From the NCBI GenBank assembly GCA_038323965.1, contig JBBQHM010000035.1, positions 1 to 20,066 of the forward strand: 20,066 nucleotides of DNA, written 5' to 3'. A program made the translations under genes and the position numbers. How positions within the stretch are numbered: position 1 is the stretch's first letter; each line of letters opens with the position of its first letter. The notes under the pieces were generated by a model, which saw nothing but the letters and a program-made list of their open reading frames with translations, was not told where the DNA came from and did not search any database. Shown here piece by piece: positions 6,915 through 14,909 of this stretch. Origin of the DNA: JBBQHM01 sp038323965. GTDB taxonomy: Bacteria > Verrucomicrobiota > Verrucomicrobiia > Chthoniobacterales > UBA10450.

Positions 6915-7235
6915 ATGAAGACTCTGCTAAGTTTGATTTTTATCGCGGCCTGCGCCGCAACCGCTTCCGCACAATCGTATAACGCTCAGTCGGCGCCGGT
7001 CCGCGCGATCCAGCGGCGGCCGGCGGAAGTCGCGCAGCCGCCAGTCGCGACGGGCGCGTTGCCTCGCGCCACGCGCGGTAATCCGCTCCAGATGGTGAAC
7101 CCACTTGCGCCGGCAAAATACTACGGACCACCGGAAGAGACGGTGATGCCGGCGCCTTACACTTCCACGGCTTTTCGGCGTCAGCGTGAGCAGCCGGAAT
7201 ACTCCGGGGTCATCCTGCTCGGTTGGCGCTGGTAA
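6915..7235 (+). CDS. Small exported Pro-rich protein, unknown function
   Basis: This 106-residue protein is not recognised. It has a signal peptide (MKTLLSLIFIAACAATASAQ) with a likely cleavage after ASA at residue 19. The mature part is rich in Pro, Ala and Arg, contains no Cys, and looks largely unstructured. It ends with a hydrophobic/aromatic segment VILLGWRW, reminiscent of a final outer-membrane or packing strand. Translation is supported by GGA about 8 bases before the ATG in AAGGAAACCAAT. The next gene, a glycosyltransferase, begins 15 bp downstream on the same strand, so the two may form an operon. An envelope role is inference from export and context. Confidence 0.72.
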   Translation: MKTLLSLIFIAACAATASAQSYNAQSAPVRAIQRRPAEVAQPPVATGALPRATRGNPLQMVNPLAPAKYYGPPEETVMPAPYTSTAFRRQREQPEYSGVILLGWRW

Positions 7236-7250
7236 ACGCCGGCGCGACGC

Positions 7251-8405
7251 GTGGCGGAGTCTCCCGAGCGGCCGGTCGTCGCCTGTTTTTGCGCGACGTT
7301 TCTCAAGCCGGAGATGCTGCACATCTACCGCCAGATCACCACGCTGGAGCATTGGCGGCCGATTGTCATCACGCGCAAGCGCGAGAATCATTTTCCATTC
7401 GAGCCGGTTTTCGAACTTAAAAAACCGCGCACGCACTTCATCCGGCGATTCTGGTATCGCAAACTTCTCAGCGCTCCCTGGCAAATCTCGCGCGCCGAGA
7501 CCGCCACGCTCATGCGCATGCTGAATCAGCAGGAAGCAAAATTGCTGCACGTCTATTTCGGACATATCGCGCTTCAACTTCTTCCGCTCATGCGCGCGTG
7601 GGCGCGTCCGAGCATCGTCTCCTTCCATGGCGCCGACGTTCTTGTCGACATGGAAAAACCGAAATACCGAGACCGAACACGCGCCATGCTTGACGCAGCG
7701 CGGCTTGTGCTCGTGCGCAGCGAATCACTCCAGCGCGCGGTGGCGGAGTTGGGTTGCGATATCCACAAGATTCGAATTCAGCGGACAGGGATTCCGCTGG
7801 AGGAATTTCCGTTTGTCGAACGCGCAGGGCCGGCCGACGGCGAATGGCGGCTGATTCAATCCGGGCGTCTCGTTCGGAAAAAGGGCCTCGCCACCACGTT
7901 GCGCGCATTCGCTATCTTCCGGGAAACTTTCCCTCGCGCGCGCTTAACCATCGTCGGCGACGGGCCGTTATTGCGTGAACTTGAAACGCTCGCACGTGAA
8001 TTGCGCGTCAATGACGCCGTGACTTTCGCCGGGTTTCTCTCGCAACCTGAGCTGCGCGATCTGCTTGGTAAATCGCATCTGTTTCTGCATCCCAGCGAAA
8101 CCGGATCCGACGGGAATCAGGAAGGCGTGCCCAATTCAATGCTCGAAGCGATGGCAATGGGTCTGCCGATTTTTGCGACGAGACATGGCGGCATCCCGGA
8201 AGCGATCGAAGACAAGGTGAGCGGCGTTCTTGTGCCCGAAGGCGATCACGCGTCGCTGGCGCGCGCTCTGATCAACGCCGCGACAGAGCCCGGCCGACTT
8301 GCTCAAATGTCGCGATCGGCGCGCGGTGCGGTGATTGTGAAATTCGATCAGCGCGAGCAGATCCGCGTCCTGGAATCCATCTACTCCGAAGCCGCCGGAG
8401 TTTAG
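7251..8405 (+). CDS. GT4-family glycosyltransferase
   Basis: This 384-residue protein has the GT-B fold of retaining GT4 enzymes, which move a sugar from a nucleotide-sugar to an acceptor at the cytoplasmic membrane face. The N-terminal half includes LLHVYFGHIA and SFHGADV (124-130). The C-terminal half has the donor-binding signature GRLVRKKGL, TIVGDGPL and the E-x7-E motif (E291 and E299) in QEGVPNSMLEAMAMGLP, then GGIPEAI. The start is GTG at 7251, chosen because the first beta strand (VVACFCATF) must be included; no good Shine-Dalgarno is seen, so coupling to the upstream small gene is possible. The gene ends 8 bp from the convergent penicillin-binding protein. Acceptor and sugar cannot be told; surface polysaccharide is a reasonable guess. 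Confidence 0.9.
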   Translation: MAESPERPVVACFCATFLKPEMLHIYRQITTLEHWRPIVITRKRENHFPFEPVFELKKPRTHFIRRFWYRKLLSAPWQISRAETATLMRMLNQQEAKLLHVYFGHIALQLLPLMRAWARPSIVSFHGADVLVDMEKPKYRDRTRAMLDAARLVLVRSESLQRAVAELGCDIHKIRIQRTGIPLEEFPFVERAGPADGEWRLIQSGRLVRKKGLATTLRAFAIFRETFPRARLTIVGDGPLLRELETLARELRVNDAVTFAGFLSQPELRDLLGKSHLFLHPSETGSDGNQEGVPNSMLEAMAMGLPIFATRHGGIPEAIEDKVSGVLVPEGDHASLARALINAATEPGRLAQMSRSARGAVIVKFDQREQIRVLESIYSEAAGV

Positions 8406-8413
8406 TCCAGACG

Positions 8414-11017
8414 TTATTCGTCTTCTTCCGGCGGAGGCGTTTGCGCGCGTCTTACTGGCACCGGCGTGGGTGTTGCCAGAATCGGAACTGCGCGACGTAC
8501 TTCCACCGGGGTTTGATCGGAGGAAGTTACTGGACCAAGCGGACGTGCACGCCGGACGGGACGCTCGACCGGCGCAACGGTCTGCGCCGGTCGAGTGCGA
8601 AAACCTGTTTCGTCCGGCGTTGGTTGCACCGCTTCCGCTTTCATCACCGGCTTGGTCGGATCCGGCATCTCTTCGTCAGCAGGAATCGGGGATGCTCCTC
8701 CAACAACGGCCACGGGAATCGGAGTCGGCGTTGCCGTTACCTTTGGCCGGACTGTCGCCTTCGGGGAATTGTACGGATCCTTGTCGGCCAGCAGCGTTGG
8801 CCCGCGCACACTGATGGCTGACACTTGCGTGGTATCGACTGCGAGCGCCGCGCGCGGCCAATCGCCAAGCGGTAATTCCTTGGCAATGCGACCACGCCGC
8901 TCGCCATGGATGTTGCAGGATTCGCCCGGTTTCTGCGCCGCCGTCGCCCACTCGTCGTAAGCGGTTTTCGCCTCGATACATTGATCGTTGGCGAGCAGGC
9001 CCGACTTTGCACAAACCTTCACCTTCTGCAGACCTGAGGGCTGGGAAATCTCCTTCGCCGGATAATGTGCGGTCGCTGCATTCATTACATCGACCCACAC
9101 CGGTAAGGCGATATCGCTGGAGAAAGCGCCACGAAAAATCTTCTGCGGCTTATCGAACCCCGCCCAGACTGCACAGGTCATTTGATTCGTGTAACCGGCA
9201 AAAATCACGTCGGTGAAATCGTAGGCCGTCCCCGTTTTCCCTGCGGCCGGAATCTTGTTTAATCCAAATTTATCCAAGGCCGCTCGACCTGTTCCAATCT
9301 CCAGCGCGTCGACCAGACACGAATGCACCTCGAAGGCCGTCTGCGGTTTCATCACCGTTCGCCGGGTGGTGTCGTGCTCGGTTTCCCAGACCACCTTCCC
9401 CTCCTTATCCTCGATTCTTTCCAGAATATGAAACTCGTTAGGCCGCCAACCGCCATTAGGGAAAGTCGTATAGGCCAGAGCGAGCTCGCTTAACGTCACT
9501 TCACTACTCCCGAGAAACGTCGCGGGGTACGGACGCAACGGTGATTTCATCCCGGCGTTCTTACACAGCTGCAGGACTGCCTCCACGCCGGCGTTCATCC
9601 CGACGCGGATCGCCGCTCCATTCTTCGACTTTGCTAAAGCTTCCCGCGCCGTGATCGGTCCTTCATAACGATTCTCCGCGCTTTCCGGTCCCCATTCGCC
9701 CAGGATTCCTGTCGTTCCACCGATCATTACCGCACGATTATCGAGCGCGGAATCCTCCACCATCGATCCCGCATACATTCCCTTTTCAAAAGCTGCCGCG
9801 TAGACAAAAGGTGTCATCGCAGTGCCAGCCGGACGCCGCGCCTGCAACGCACGGTCATATTGGTTGTGCTCGAAATCGCGCCCGCCCACCAGCACGAGCA
9901 CACCGCCATCGGCGTTATCAATCGCGATCACCGCGCCCTGTAGATACTCCGGCGTCGGCCCTGCTTTTCCTTTTTTAAACGTCGCCGCATACTGCGCGTA
10001 AGTCTGGTGCTCATACCCGGAATGTCCTTCCGTCCGGTCGAGACTCGCGCGCAATGATTTCTCGGCCGCCGTTTGCAGATCCACATCGAGCGTCGTCTTG
10101 ATGCGATAGCCTTCGCTCATCGCGCGGTCCCAACCGACCGCATCGATCACTTTCTGCCGGATATAATCCACCGCGTATGTCTGCCCCTGTGCGCTCTGGC
10201 GGTTGCCCACCACGACTTCCTCCGCTTTCGCGGCCGATGCTCGATCGGCCGTGATAAATCCGTTATCGCGCATCCGACCCAACGCGACGTTTCGAGCGTC
10301 GCGCGACACGTTTTTGTCGCTCCAGGGCGAAAGTCGATTTGGACTCTTGATCAAGCCGGCCAGCGTGGCTGCTTCTGCCAGCGTGATATCCCGCGCCGAT
10401 TTCCCAAAGTAACCGCGCGACGCCGCCTCCGCTCCATACAGCCCGCCCCCAAAGTAGATGCGGTTCAAATAGAGCTCCATGATCTTCTGTTTCCCGAACG
10501 CCTCCTCAATTCGCTGCGCGAGAAACACCTCCAGAAGTTTTCGGCGAAACGTCCGCTCCTTCAGCGCAAAACTGTTGCGCGCCAGCTGCTGCGTAATCGT
10601 GCTCGCTCCCTGTCGCACATGACCAGACGCGAGATTTTTCAGGGTCGCACGAACAATACCTGACAGATCGTAGCCACCGTGTTGATAAAATTTACTGTCT
10701 TCGACCGCAACGACCGCGTTGATCAGATCGCGCGGCAATTGGTCGTACGGAACCGTCTCGCGATTCTCGACATAAATCTGCCCAAAGATCTTTCCGTTCC
10801 GATCGAGAATCACGCTCGCCGATTCCATCTGCTCCATTTTGCGGAGATCAAAACTCGCCGCCTCTTCCTTCAGCCCCGCCGCCAGCGAGGAGAAATAGAT
10901 GAAGGACGCGATCGCGACGACGGCGACAACGATCGCCGGAATATAGAATTGCGGGCGTTGATACCATGGTCGCCAGCCGCGATAACTGGGCGACGGCGTG
11001 AGAAAGGAAACTGGCAT
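8414..11017 (-). CDS. Class A penicillin-binding protein with degenerate transpeptidase motif
   Basis: The 867-residue protein has a short cytoplasmic tail, one membrane anchor (about 27-48) and a GT51 peptidoglycan glycosyltransferase domain (about 70-250). The latter carries VAVEDSKFYQHGG (catalytic E106), QGASTITQQLARN (136-148) and KIMELYLNRIYFGGGLYG. A transpeptidase-type domain follows (about 355-650). Its second and third motifs are present: SKN (464-466) and KTGT (594-597). The first motif, normally SxxK in a context such as PGSSFKPF, reads AGTAMTPF here: T399 replaces the nucleophile Ser and T402 replaces the general-base Lys. I re-read these codons as ACT and ACA. The glycosyltransferase half looks intact, the transpeptidase half probably impaired. 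The tail (about 740-867) is Pro/Thr-rich, low complexity, with an acidic end. The gene is divergent from the methyltransferase by 62 bp. Confidence 0.93.
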   Translation of the reverse strand: MPVSFLTPSPSYRGWRPWYQRPQFYIPAIVVAVVAIASFIYFSSLAAGLKEEAASFDLRKMEQMESASVILDRNGKIFGQIYVENRETVPYDQLPRDLINAVVAVEDSKFYQHGGYDLSGIVRATLKNLASGHVRQGASTITQQLARNSFALKERTFRRKLLEVFLAQRIEEAFGKQKIMELYLNRIYFGGGLYGAEAASRGYFGKSARDITLAEAATLAGLIKSPNRLSPWSDKNVSRDARNVALGRMRDNGFITADRASAAKAEEVVVGNRQSAQGQTYAVDYIRQKVIDAVGWDRAMSEGYRIKTTLDVDLQTAAEKSLRASLDRTEGHSGYEHQTYAQYAATFKKGKAGPTPEYLQGAVIAIDNADGGVLVLVGGRDFEHNQYDRALQARRPAGTAMTPFVYAAAFEKGMYAGSMVEDSALDNRAVMIGGTTGILGEWGPESAENRYEGPITAREALAKSKNGAAIRVGMNAGVEAVLQLCKNAGMKSPLRPYPATFLGSSEVTLSELALAYTTFPNGGWRPNEFHILERIEDKEGKVVWETEHDTTRRTVMKPQTAFEVHSCLVDALEIGTGRAALDKFGLNKIPAAGKTGTAYDFTDVIFAGYTNQMTCAVWAGFDKPQKIFRGAFSSDIALPVWVDVMNAATAHYPAKEISQPSGLQKVKVCAKSGLLANDQCIEAKTAYDEWATAAQKPGESCNIHGERRGRIAKELPLGDWPRAALAVDTTQVSAISVRGPTLLADKDPYNSPKATVRPKVTATPTPIPVAVVGGASPIPADEEMPDPTKPVMKAEAVQPTPDETGFRTRPAQTVAPVERPVRRARPLGPVTSSDQTPVEVRRAVPILATPTPVPVRRAQTPPPEEDE

Positions 11018-11079
11018 TTCGACGAAGCAGAGGAATTAGGCGCAATTCCGCCCAATCTCCAAACGCCAAAAGAAAAACC

Positions 11080-12204
11080 ATGACGGGGGTTCCAGAACTT
11101 ATCGAAGTGATCCGCGCTGAAATTGGAGCGGATGGGCCGATGACTTTCGCCCGTTTCATGGAGCTTGCGCTCTATCATCCGGAGCACGGCTACTACGCTT
11201 CCGGCCGTGCCAATATCGGACGCGGCGGCGACTTTTTTACCAATGTCAGCGTCGGCGCTACCTTCGGTCGTTTGCTCGCCGCGCAGTTCGCCGAGATGTG
11301 GGAAAAGCTCGATTGTCCCGCCGACTTCACCATCGTCGAGCAAGGCGCCAACGATGGCGTCTTCGCGCGCGATGTTCTCGAATATGCCCGAGGTCGCCTC
11401 CCGGAATTTTTTCAAAAATTGCGCTACGCCATCGTTGAACCGCACCCACGACTGCAGGAGATGCAGCAAAGATCGCTCTCGGTTTACGCGTCGAAGATTT
11501 CGTGGACTTCATCGATTGATACCGTCGATCCATTTACCGGCGTTCATTTTTCGAATGAGCTTTTCGATGCGCTGCCGGTTCGCCTGTTGGTTTCTGATGG
11601 CACCGAATGGCTGGAGCGTTGCGTCGCTATTGCTGGCGAATTGTTCGCTTATTGTGACGGGGCAATCTCCGATCGCGCTCTGGAAATGGCGATGAAGGCA
11701 TACCCGATCGCGCCTGCCGGATTTACGACAGAGGTCGCACTGGATTCCGTCACATCCATCCAGGCAATTTCAGCGAGACTGACTCGCGGATACGTCGTGG
11801 TGATGGATTATGGTTTGAGCCGAAGTGACCGCCTCGCCGCGCATCGTTCGAGCGGCACGTTGCAAATGCGAGCGACGCATCAGCAGCTAGATTCACCGTT
11901 CGCTCACATTGGTGAAGCCGACATTACCGCCCATATCGATTGGACGACTCTCGCTAACGCGGCGCAGCGATCTGGATTAGAAGTCGCAGGATTTTGCGAT
12001 CAGCATCATTTTCTCACCGGGATCGTGAGCGGACTTTGCGGTGATGACCTGACGAACGCCGGCGCGAAAAGCCGGCGCGCGCTTCAAACCTTGCTCCATC
12101 CCGAAATGCTGGGACGCAGCTTTCAAGCGCTCGTTCTGCGGCGGAACGCGCCGGACAAAGTAAGCGGACTACGTTTCGCGCAACGCCGGTCGTTGTTCAG
12201 TTAA
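11080..12204 (+). CDS. SAM-dependent methyltransferase, MidA/NDUFAF7 family
   Basis: The 374-residue protein matches the family of mitochondrial NDUFAF7 (MidA), which methylates an arginine of a complex I subunit. Signatures are the N-terminal MTFARFMELALYHPEHGYY, then GDFFTNVSVGATFGRLLA, the SAM-binding loop VEQGANDG (86-93), FSNELFDALPV and DYGLSRSDR. In bacteria the substrate is not settled, and no complex I gene is nearby. The ATG at 11080 is preceded only by an A-rich stretch. The 3' end overlaps the convergent mogA by 36 bp, so the two transcripts are antisense at their ends. The last residues (KVSGLRFAQRRSLFS) lie in this overlap and may be a late extension. Confidence 0.9.
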   Translation: MTGVPELIEVIRAEIGADGPMTFARFMELALYHPEHGYYASGRANIGRGGDFFTNVSVGATFGRLLAAQFAEMWEKLDCPADFTIVEQGANDGVFARDVLEYARGRLPEFFQKLRYAIVEPHPRLQEMQQRSLSVYASKISWTSSIDTVDPFTGVHFSNELFDALPVRLLVSDGTEWLERCVAIAGELFAYCDGAISDRALEMAMKAYPIAPAGFTTEVALDSVTSIQAISARLTRGYVVVMDYGLSRSDRLAAHRSSGTLQMRATHQQLDSPFAHIGEADITAHIDWTTLANAAQRSGLEVAGFCDQHHFLTGIVSGLCGDDLTNAGAKSRRALQTLLHPEMLGRSFQALVLRRNAPDKVSGLRFAQRRSLFS

Positions 12205-12663
12205 GTGGTCGATCGCCTCCGCCATGGCCGCGCCCAGAAGAGGTAGGCATTCGCCGATGGCGCGCGGTCGACCAGGCAAATTGATGATCAAACTCTGGCC
12301 GCGAATTCCGGCAGTTGCGCGTGAGAGAATGGCAGTCGGGATTTTATCGTAGCTGCGCATGCGCATAATTTCACCGAACCCCGGAAGCTCTTTCTCGAGA
12401 ACTGCCTGAGTCGCTTCGGGCGTAACGTCGCGCGCGGCCGGACCGGTACCGCCGGTTGTGATGATCAGCGGACACTTTTCGTCGTCAGCGAATTTGCGCA
12501 GCGCCGCTTCGATCTGGTCGCGTTCATCCGGAAGAATCGCGCGTACCCACGTCAGCTGCTCCGCGAATAACTCTTGCACGACGCGCTCGATCTCAGGTCC
12601 GCTCTCGTCGGCATAAACTCCATTAGCCGCTCGGTCGCTTAACGTGATGCGAGCAACTTTCAC
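12169..12663 (-). CDS. mogA: Molybdopterin adenylyltransferase (MogA)
   Basis: MogA adenylates molybdopterin before MoeA inserts molybdate. The 164 residues start with ITLSDRAANGVYADESG, which is closer to E. coli MogA than to MoaB, and contain the MPT-binding loop TTGGTGPAARDVTPEAT. The protein ends with a short extension (EQRPALRET) that lies within the 36-bp overlap with the convergent methyltransferase gene. The start is GTG, and the GTGA at 12660-12663 shares bases with the moaC stop, so translation is probably coupled. It is the last gene of the operon; no terminator hairpin was seen after it, and the downstream space is already coding on the other strand. Confidence 0.93.
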   Translation of the reverse strand: MKVARITLSDRAANGVYADESGPEIERVVQELFAEQLTWVRAILPDERDQIEAALRKFADDEKCPLIITTGGTGPAARDVTPEATQAVLEKELPGFGEIMRMRSYDKIPTAILSRATAGIRGQSLIINLPGRPRAIGECLPLLGAAMAEAIDHLTEQRPALRET

Positions 12664-13112
12664 TTCTTAGTTTTTTCCAGGAGACGCACTTCCTCGATGA
12701 CCATCTCTTTGTCGACCGCTTTGCACATGTCGTAAATCGTCAAGGCCCCGACCGCGACCGCGCTCAACGCTTCCATTTCGACGCCGGTTTTCCCGATGGT
12801 CTCAACGGCCGCGCGAATCCGCACGCCGTCGCGCTCGAGTTTCAGGTCGACTTCGATGCCGTGGATCGGCAGCGGGTGACACAGCGGAATCAGCGACGAC
12901 GTATTCTTCGCCGCCTGGATCGCTGCGATGCGCGCGACACTGAAGACGTCGCCTTTCGGCATCGCCTGATCTTTCAGGATTTTTATCGTCGCCGCCGCGC
13001 ATCGGACGAAACCTTCGGCGACGGCGCGACGTAATTGGTCGGGCTTGTGCGCGACGTTCACCATCTTCGCGTCGCCAGATTTATTAAGATGTGAAAGGCG
13101 CGAGCGCTTCAT
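12660..13112 (-). CDS. moaC: Cyclic pyranopterin monophosphate synthase (MoaC)
   Basis: MoaC converts the MoaA product, 3',8-cyclo-7,8-dihydro-GTP, to cyclic pyranopterin monophosphate. The 150 residues are close to the family length and carry KGDVFSVARIAAIQAAK, LIPLCHPLPIHGIEVD and the active-site segment IYDMCKAVDKEMVI. The ATG at 13110-13112 overlaps the moeA stop by 4 bases (ATGA), and its own stop overlaps mogA by 4 bases. The first 10 residues (MKRSRLSHLN) are slightly long but fit. Its partner moaA is not in this window and must be elsewhere. Confidence 0.95.
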   Translation of the reverse strand: MKRSRLSHLNKSGDAKMVNVAHKPDQLRRAVAEGFVRCAAATIKILKDQAMPKGDVFSVARIAAIQAAKNTSSLIPLCHPLPIHGIEVDLKLERDGVRIRAAVETIGKTGVEMEALSAVAVGALTIYDMCKAVDKEMVIEEVRLLEKTKK

Positions 13113-14305
13113 CGTTGGCAGAGCCGGAAGCTGACATGGTCGGCGGTCGAAAAGCCACTCGAACCGGCTGGAATTTCAATCAATGCGTTCGCCCCAACGA
13201 CCGACCCAATGTCGCCCGAGCTCGCAAATTGCAGCGGTCGCAAACAAAACTCGCTGTCATCGAGGCTGGCGTGCGCAGGCAAATGCGTTTCGCGCCGATT
13301 CGGTTTCGTTGAAAAATCTTTCGCCATCCGCCCGGTGAGTTTTCGATTCTTCGAGTCGATTCCGCTCCAGGCCTTAAAAAGAGGAGCGAAGAACAACTGC
13401 ATGATTACCCAGTGCGAAACTGGATTTCCTGGGATCGCAAAGGCCAGTGACTTGTCGCGCACGAAAAGCGCGAGCGGTTTACCGGGCCGGAGATTCACAT
13501 TTTGAAACTCTCGAACGAATCCCGCTCCCTCCAGCATCGGCCGCGCAAAATCGTAATCGCCAACGCTGGCGCCGCCGGAAACGAGCAGTAGATCGCATTC
13601 CGGATTTAACGATTTCATCATCGCATGCGCTAGATCGAGCGAATCCGGCAACCATGCGTGATGAACAAGCTCCGCTCCGCATGTCGCGACAAACGCGGAA
13701 ACCAATGTCGAATTGCTGTCGCGCAACTGAGTTCCGGTCGGCGTTTCGGAGGGATCGATCAATTCGTTTCCCGTGACCAAATGCACCACTCGCGCGCGCC
13801 GCGTGACCAGCGGACGCGTGATACCGCAACTCGCCAGCGCGGAAAGTTCAGCGGCTGCGAGTTCGCCACCGACCGGAACCACCACAGCGCCGCGTCGCGA
13901 GTTTTCTCCGCGCGGACGGATGCATGATTCGTCCGAGATGGAGGTGATTCGAATCGCCCCGTCGTTGACCTCCACGTCCTCCTGCATCGCGACGTAATCG
14001 GCGCCTCGCGGCACCTGCGCACCGGTGAAGATTCGAGCGCACTGGCCTGACCTTAGATCGTCGACACGCTCCGCTCCGGCCTGAATTTCAGCGGCGATCG
14101 GAAGCACTCTCTCGGCGTCCGCACGACGCAGCGCGTAGCCATCCACCGCGGAGCAGTCGAACCGCGGCGAATCTTCATCCGCCAACGCCGACTCGCGCAA
14201 AATCCGGCCGCGCGCCTCGGACAATCCAACGCGTTCCGTACTCAGCGGCGCCGCGCGCGAGAGGATCAGCTCGGTTGCGCGCTGGACTGTGACGTTCGTT
14301 TCCAA
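13109..14305 (-). CDS. moeA: Molybdopterin molybdenumtransferase (MoeA)
   Basis: MoeA uses adenylated molybdopterin from MogA and molybdate to form Mo-molybdopterin. The 398 residues cover the four MoeA domains. Visible signatures are SPRFDCSAVDGYAL (46-59), RIFTGAQVPRGAD (domain II), the MoCF-like domain III with LLLVSGGASVGDYDFAR, then LRPGKPLALF and AIPGNPVSHWV, and a C-terminal beta domain. The ATG at 14305 lies 40 bp inside moaE in another frame, the longest overlap in the operon. The stop overlaps moaC by 4 bp. Only one moeA-like gene is seen in the window. Confidence 0.95.
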   Translation of the reverse strand: METNVTVQRATELILSRAAPLSTERVGLSEARGRILRESALADEDSPRFDCSAVDGYALRRADAERVLPIAAEIQAGAERVDDLRSGQCARIFTGAQVPRGADYVAMQEDVEVNDGAIRITSISDESCIRPRGENSRRGAVVVPVGGELAAAELSALASCGITRPLVTRRARVVHLVTGNELIDPSETPTGTQLRDSNSTLVSAFVATCGAELVHHAWLPDSLDLAHAMMKSLNPECDLLLVSGGASVGDYDFARPMLEGAGFVREFQNVNLRPGKPLALFVRDKSLAFAIPGNPVSHWVIMQLFFAPLFKAWSGIDSKNRKLTGRMAKDFSTKPNRRETHLPAHASLDDSEFCLRPLQFASSGDIGSVVGANALIEIPAGSSGFSTADHVSFRLCQR

Positions 14306-14673
14306 ATCGGAACATCCTGCTTCATCCGATTCATGAACTCTTCAAGAAATTTTATCGCTTCGCCGCGATGAGCTGACGCGATCTGCACGGAAATCGAAGC
14401 CTCACCGACCGGCACAAAACCGAGCCGGTGCGCGACGTTAATTTCGCGACACGGAAATTTCGTTAGGAGCTCTCGGGCGATGCGTTCGAGCTCCCGCTCG
14501 GCCATCGGTCGATACGCTTCATAGTGAAGTCCGGCGATCGACTCACCGTGTTCGTCGCGACGCACCACGCCCTGAAAATCGACAACTGCGCCACAGTCGT
14601 CGCGCGTAACGCCCGGCAGCGGCGGTATTGCGCCGTCGTGAATCTCAACGGTGACGCGCACGTCCTTCATCAT
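14266..14673 (-). CDS. moaE: Molybdopterin synthase catalytic subunit (MoaE)
   Basis: MoaE, with thiocarboxylated MoaD, adds the two dithiolene sulfurs to cyclic pyranopterin monophosphate. The 135 residues carry the expected FQGVVRRD, LHYEAY, the AHRLG motif (81-85), a second AHRGEAI, and the active-site stretch MKQDVPIWKR with K118 and K125, matching K119 and K126 of E. coli. The start is the double Met at the 4-bp overlap with moaD (14670-14673). The last 40 bp are shared with moeA; the tail SQSSAQPS after WKRT is therefore probably unconstrained by function. Confidence 0.95.
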   Translation of the reverse strand: MMKDVRVTVEIHDGAIPPLPGVTRDDCGAVVDFQGVVRRDEHGESIAGLHYEAYRPMAERELERIARELLTKFPCREINVAHRLGFVPVGEASISVQIASAHRGEAIKFLEEFMNRMKQDVPIWKRTSQSSAQPS

Positions 14674-14909
14674 CCGCCCGAGACTGGCGAAAGCAGCGCG
14701 ACCTCGTCCTCATTAGAGAAAGACTGATCGTCGCGAGCGTAGGCAAAATTGCGCGCTAATCTGGTGGAGGATCGGAATTTCGCGATGCCCGGGAACTTCG
14801 CTTCGAGCAGTTCCCAAAGTCCGTCGGCAGCTACCGGACGCTTCAATTCAATCTCCGCCTGTTCGCATCCGGTGAAATCGCGCACCCGCACGAAGAACAT
14901 CACCTTCAT
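14670..14909 (-). CDS. moaD: Molybdopterin synthase sulfur carrier subunit (MoaD)
   Basis: This 79-residue ubiquitin-like protein begins MKVMFFVRVRDFTGCEQ and ends in SPVSGG, the C-terminal Gly-Gly that is adenylated and thiocarboxylated. Length and the EVALLSPVSGG ending are typical. It sits directly before moaE with a 4-bp overlap, as in many operons, and overlaps the upstream molybdoenzyme by 4 bp. The activating enzyme (MoeB or ThiF-like) is not in the window. Confidence 0.94.
   Translation of the reverse strand: MKVMFFVRVRDFTGCEQAEIELKRPVAADGLWELLEAKFPGIAKFRSSTRLARNFAYARDDQSFSNEDEVALLSPVSGG

Noticed and set aside
8676..9098. Repetitive Pro/Thr coding region as a possible tandem repeat array or CRISPR
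   Set aside because: The repetition is low-complexity amino-acid sequence in the C-terminal tail of the penicillin-binding protein. There are no regular direct repeats with spacers.
10073..10663. 196-codon open frame on the plus strand inside the penicillin-binding protein
   Set aside because: It is antisense to the GT51 domain, which is clearly coding, and has no domain of its own.
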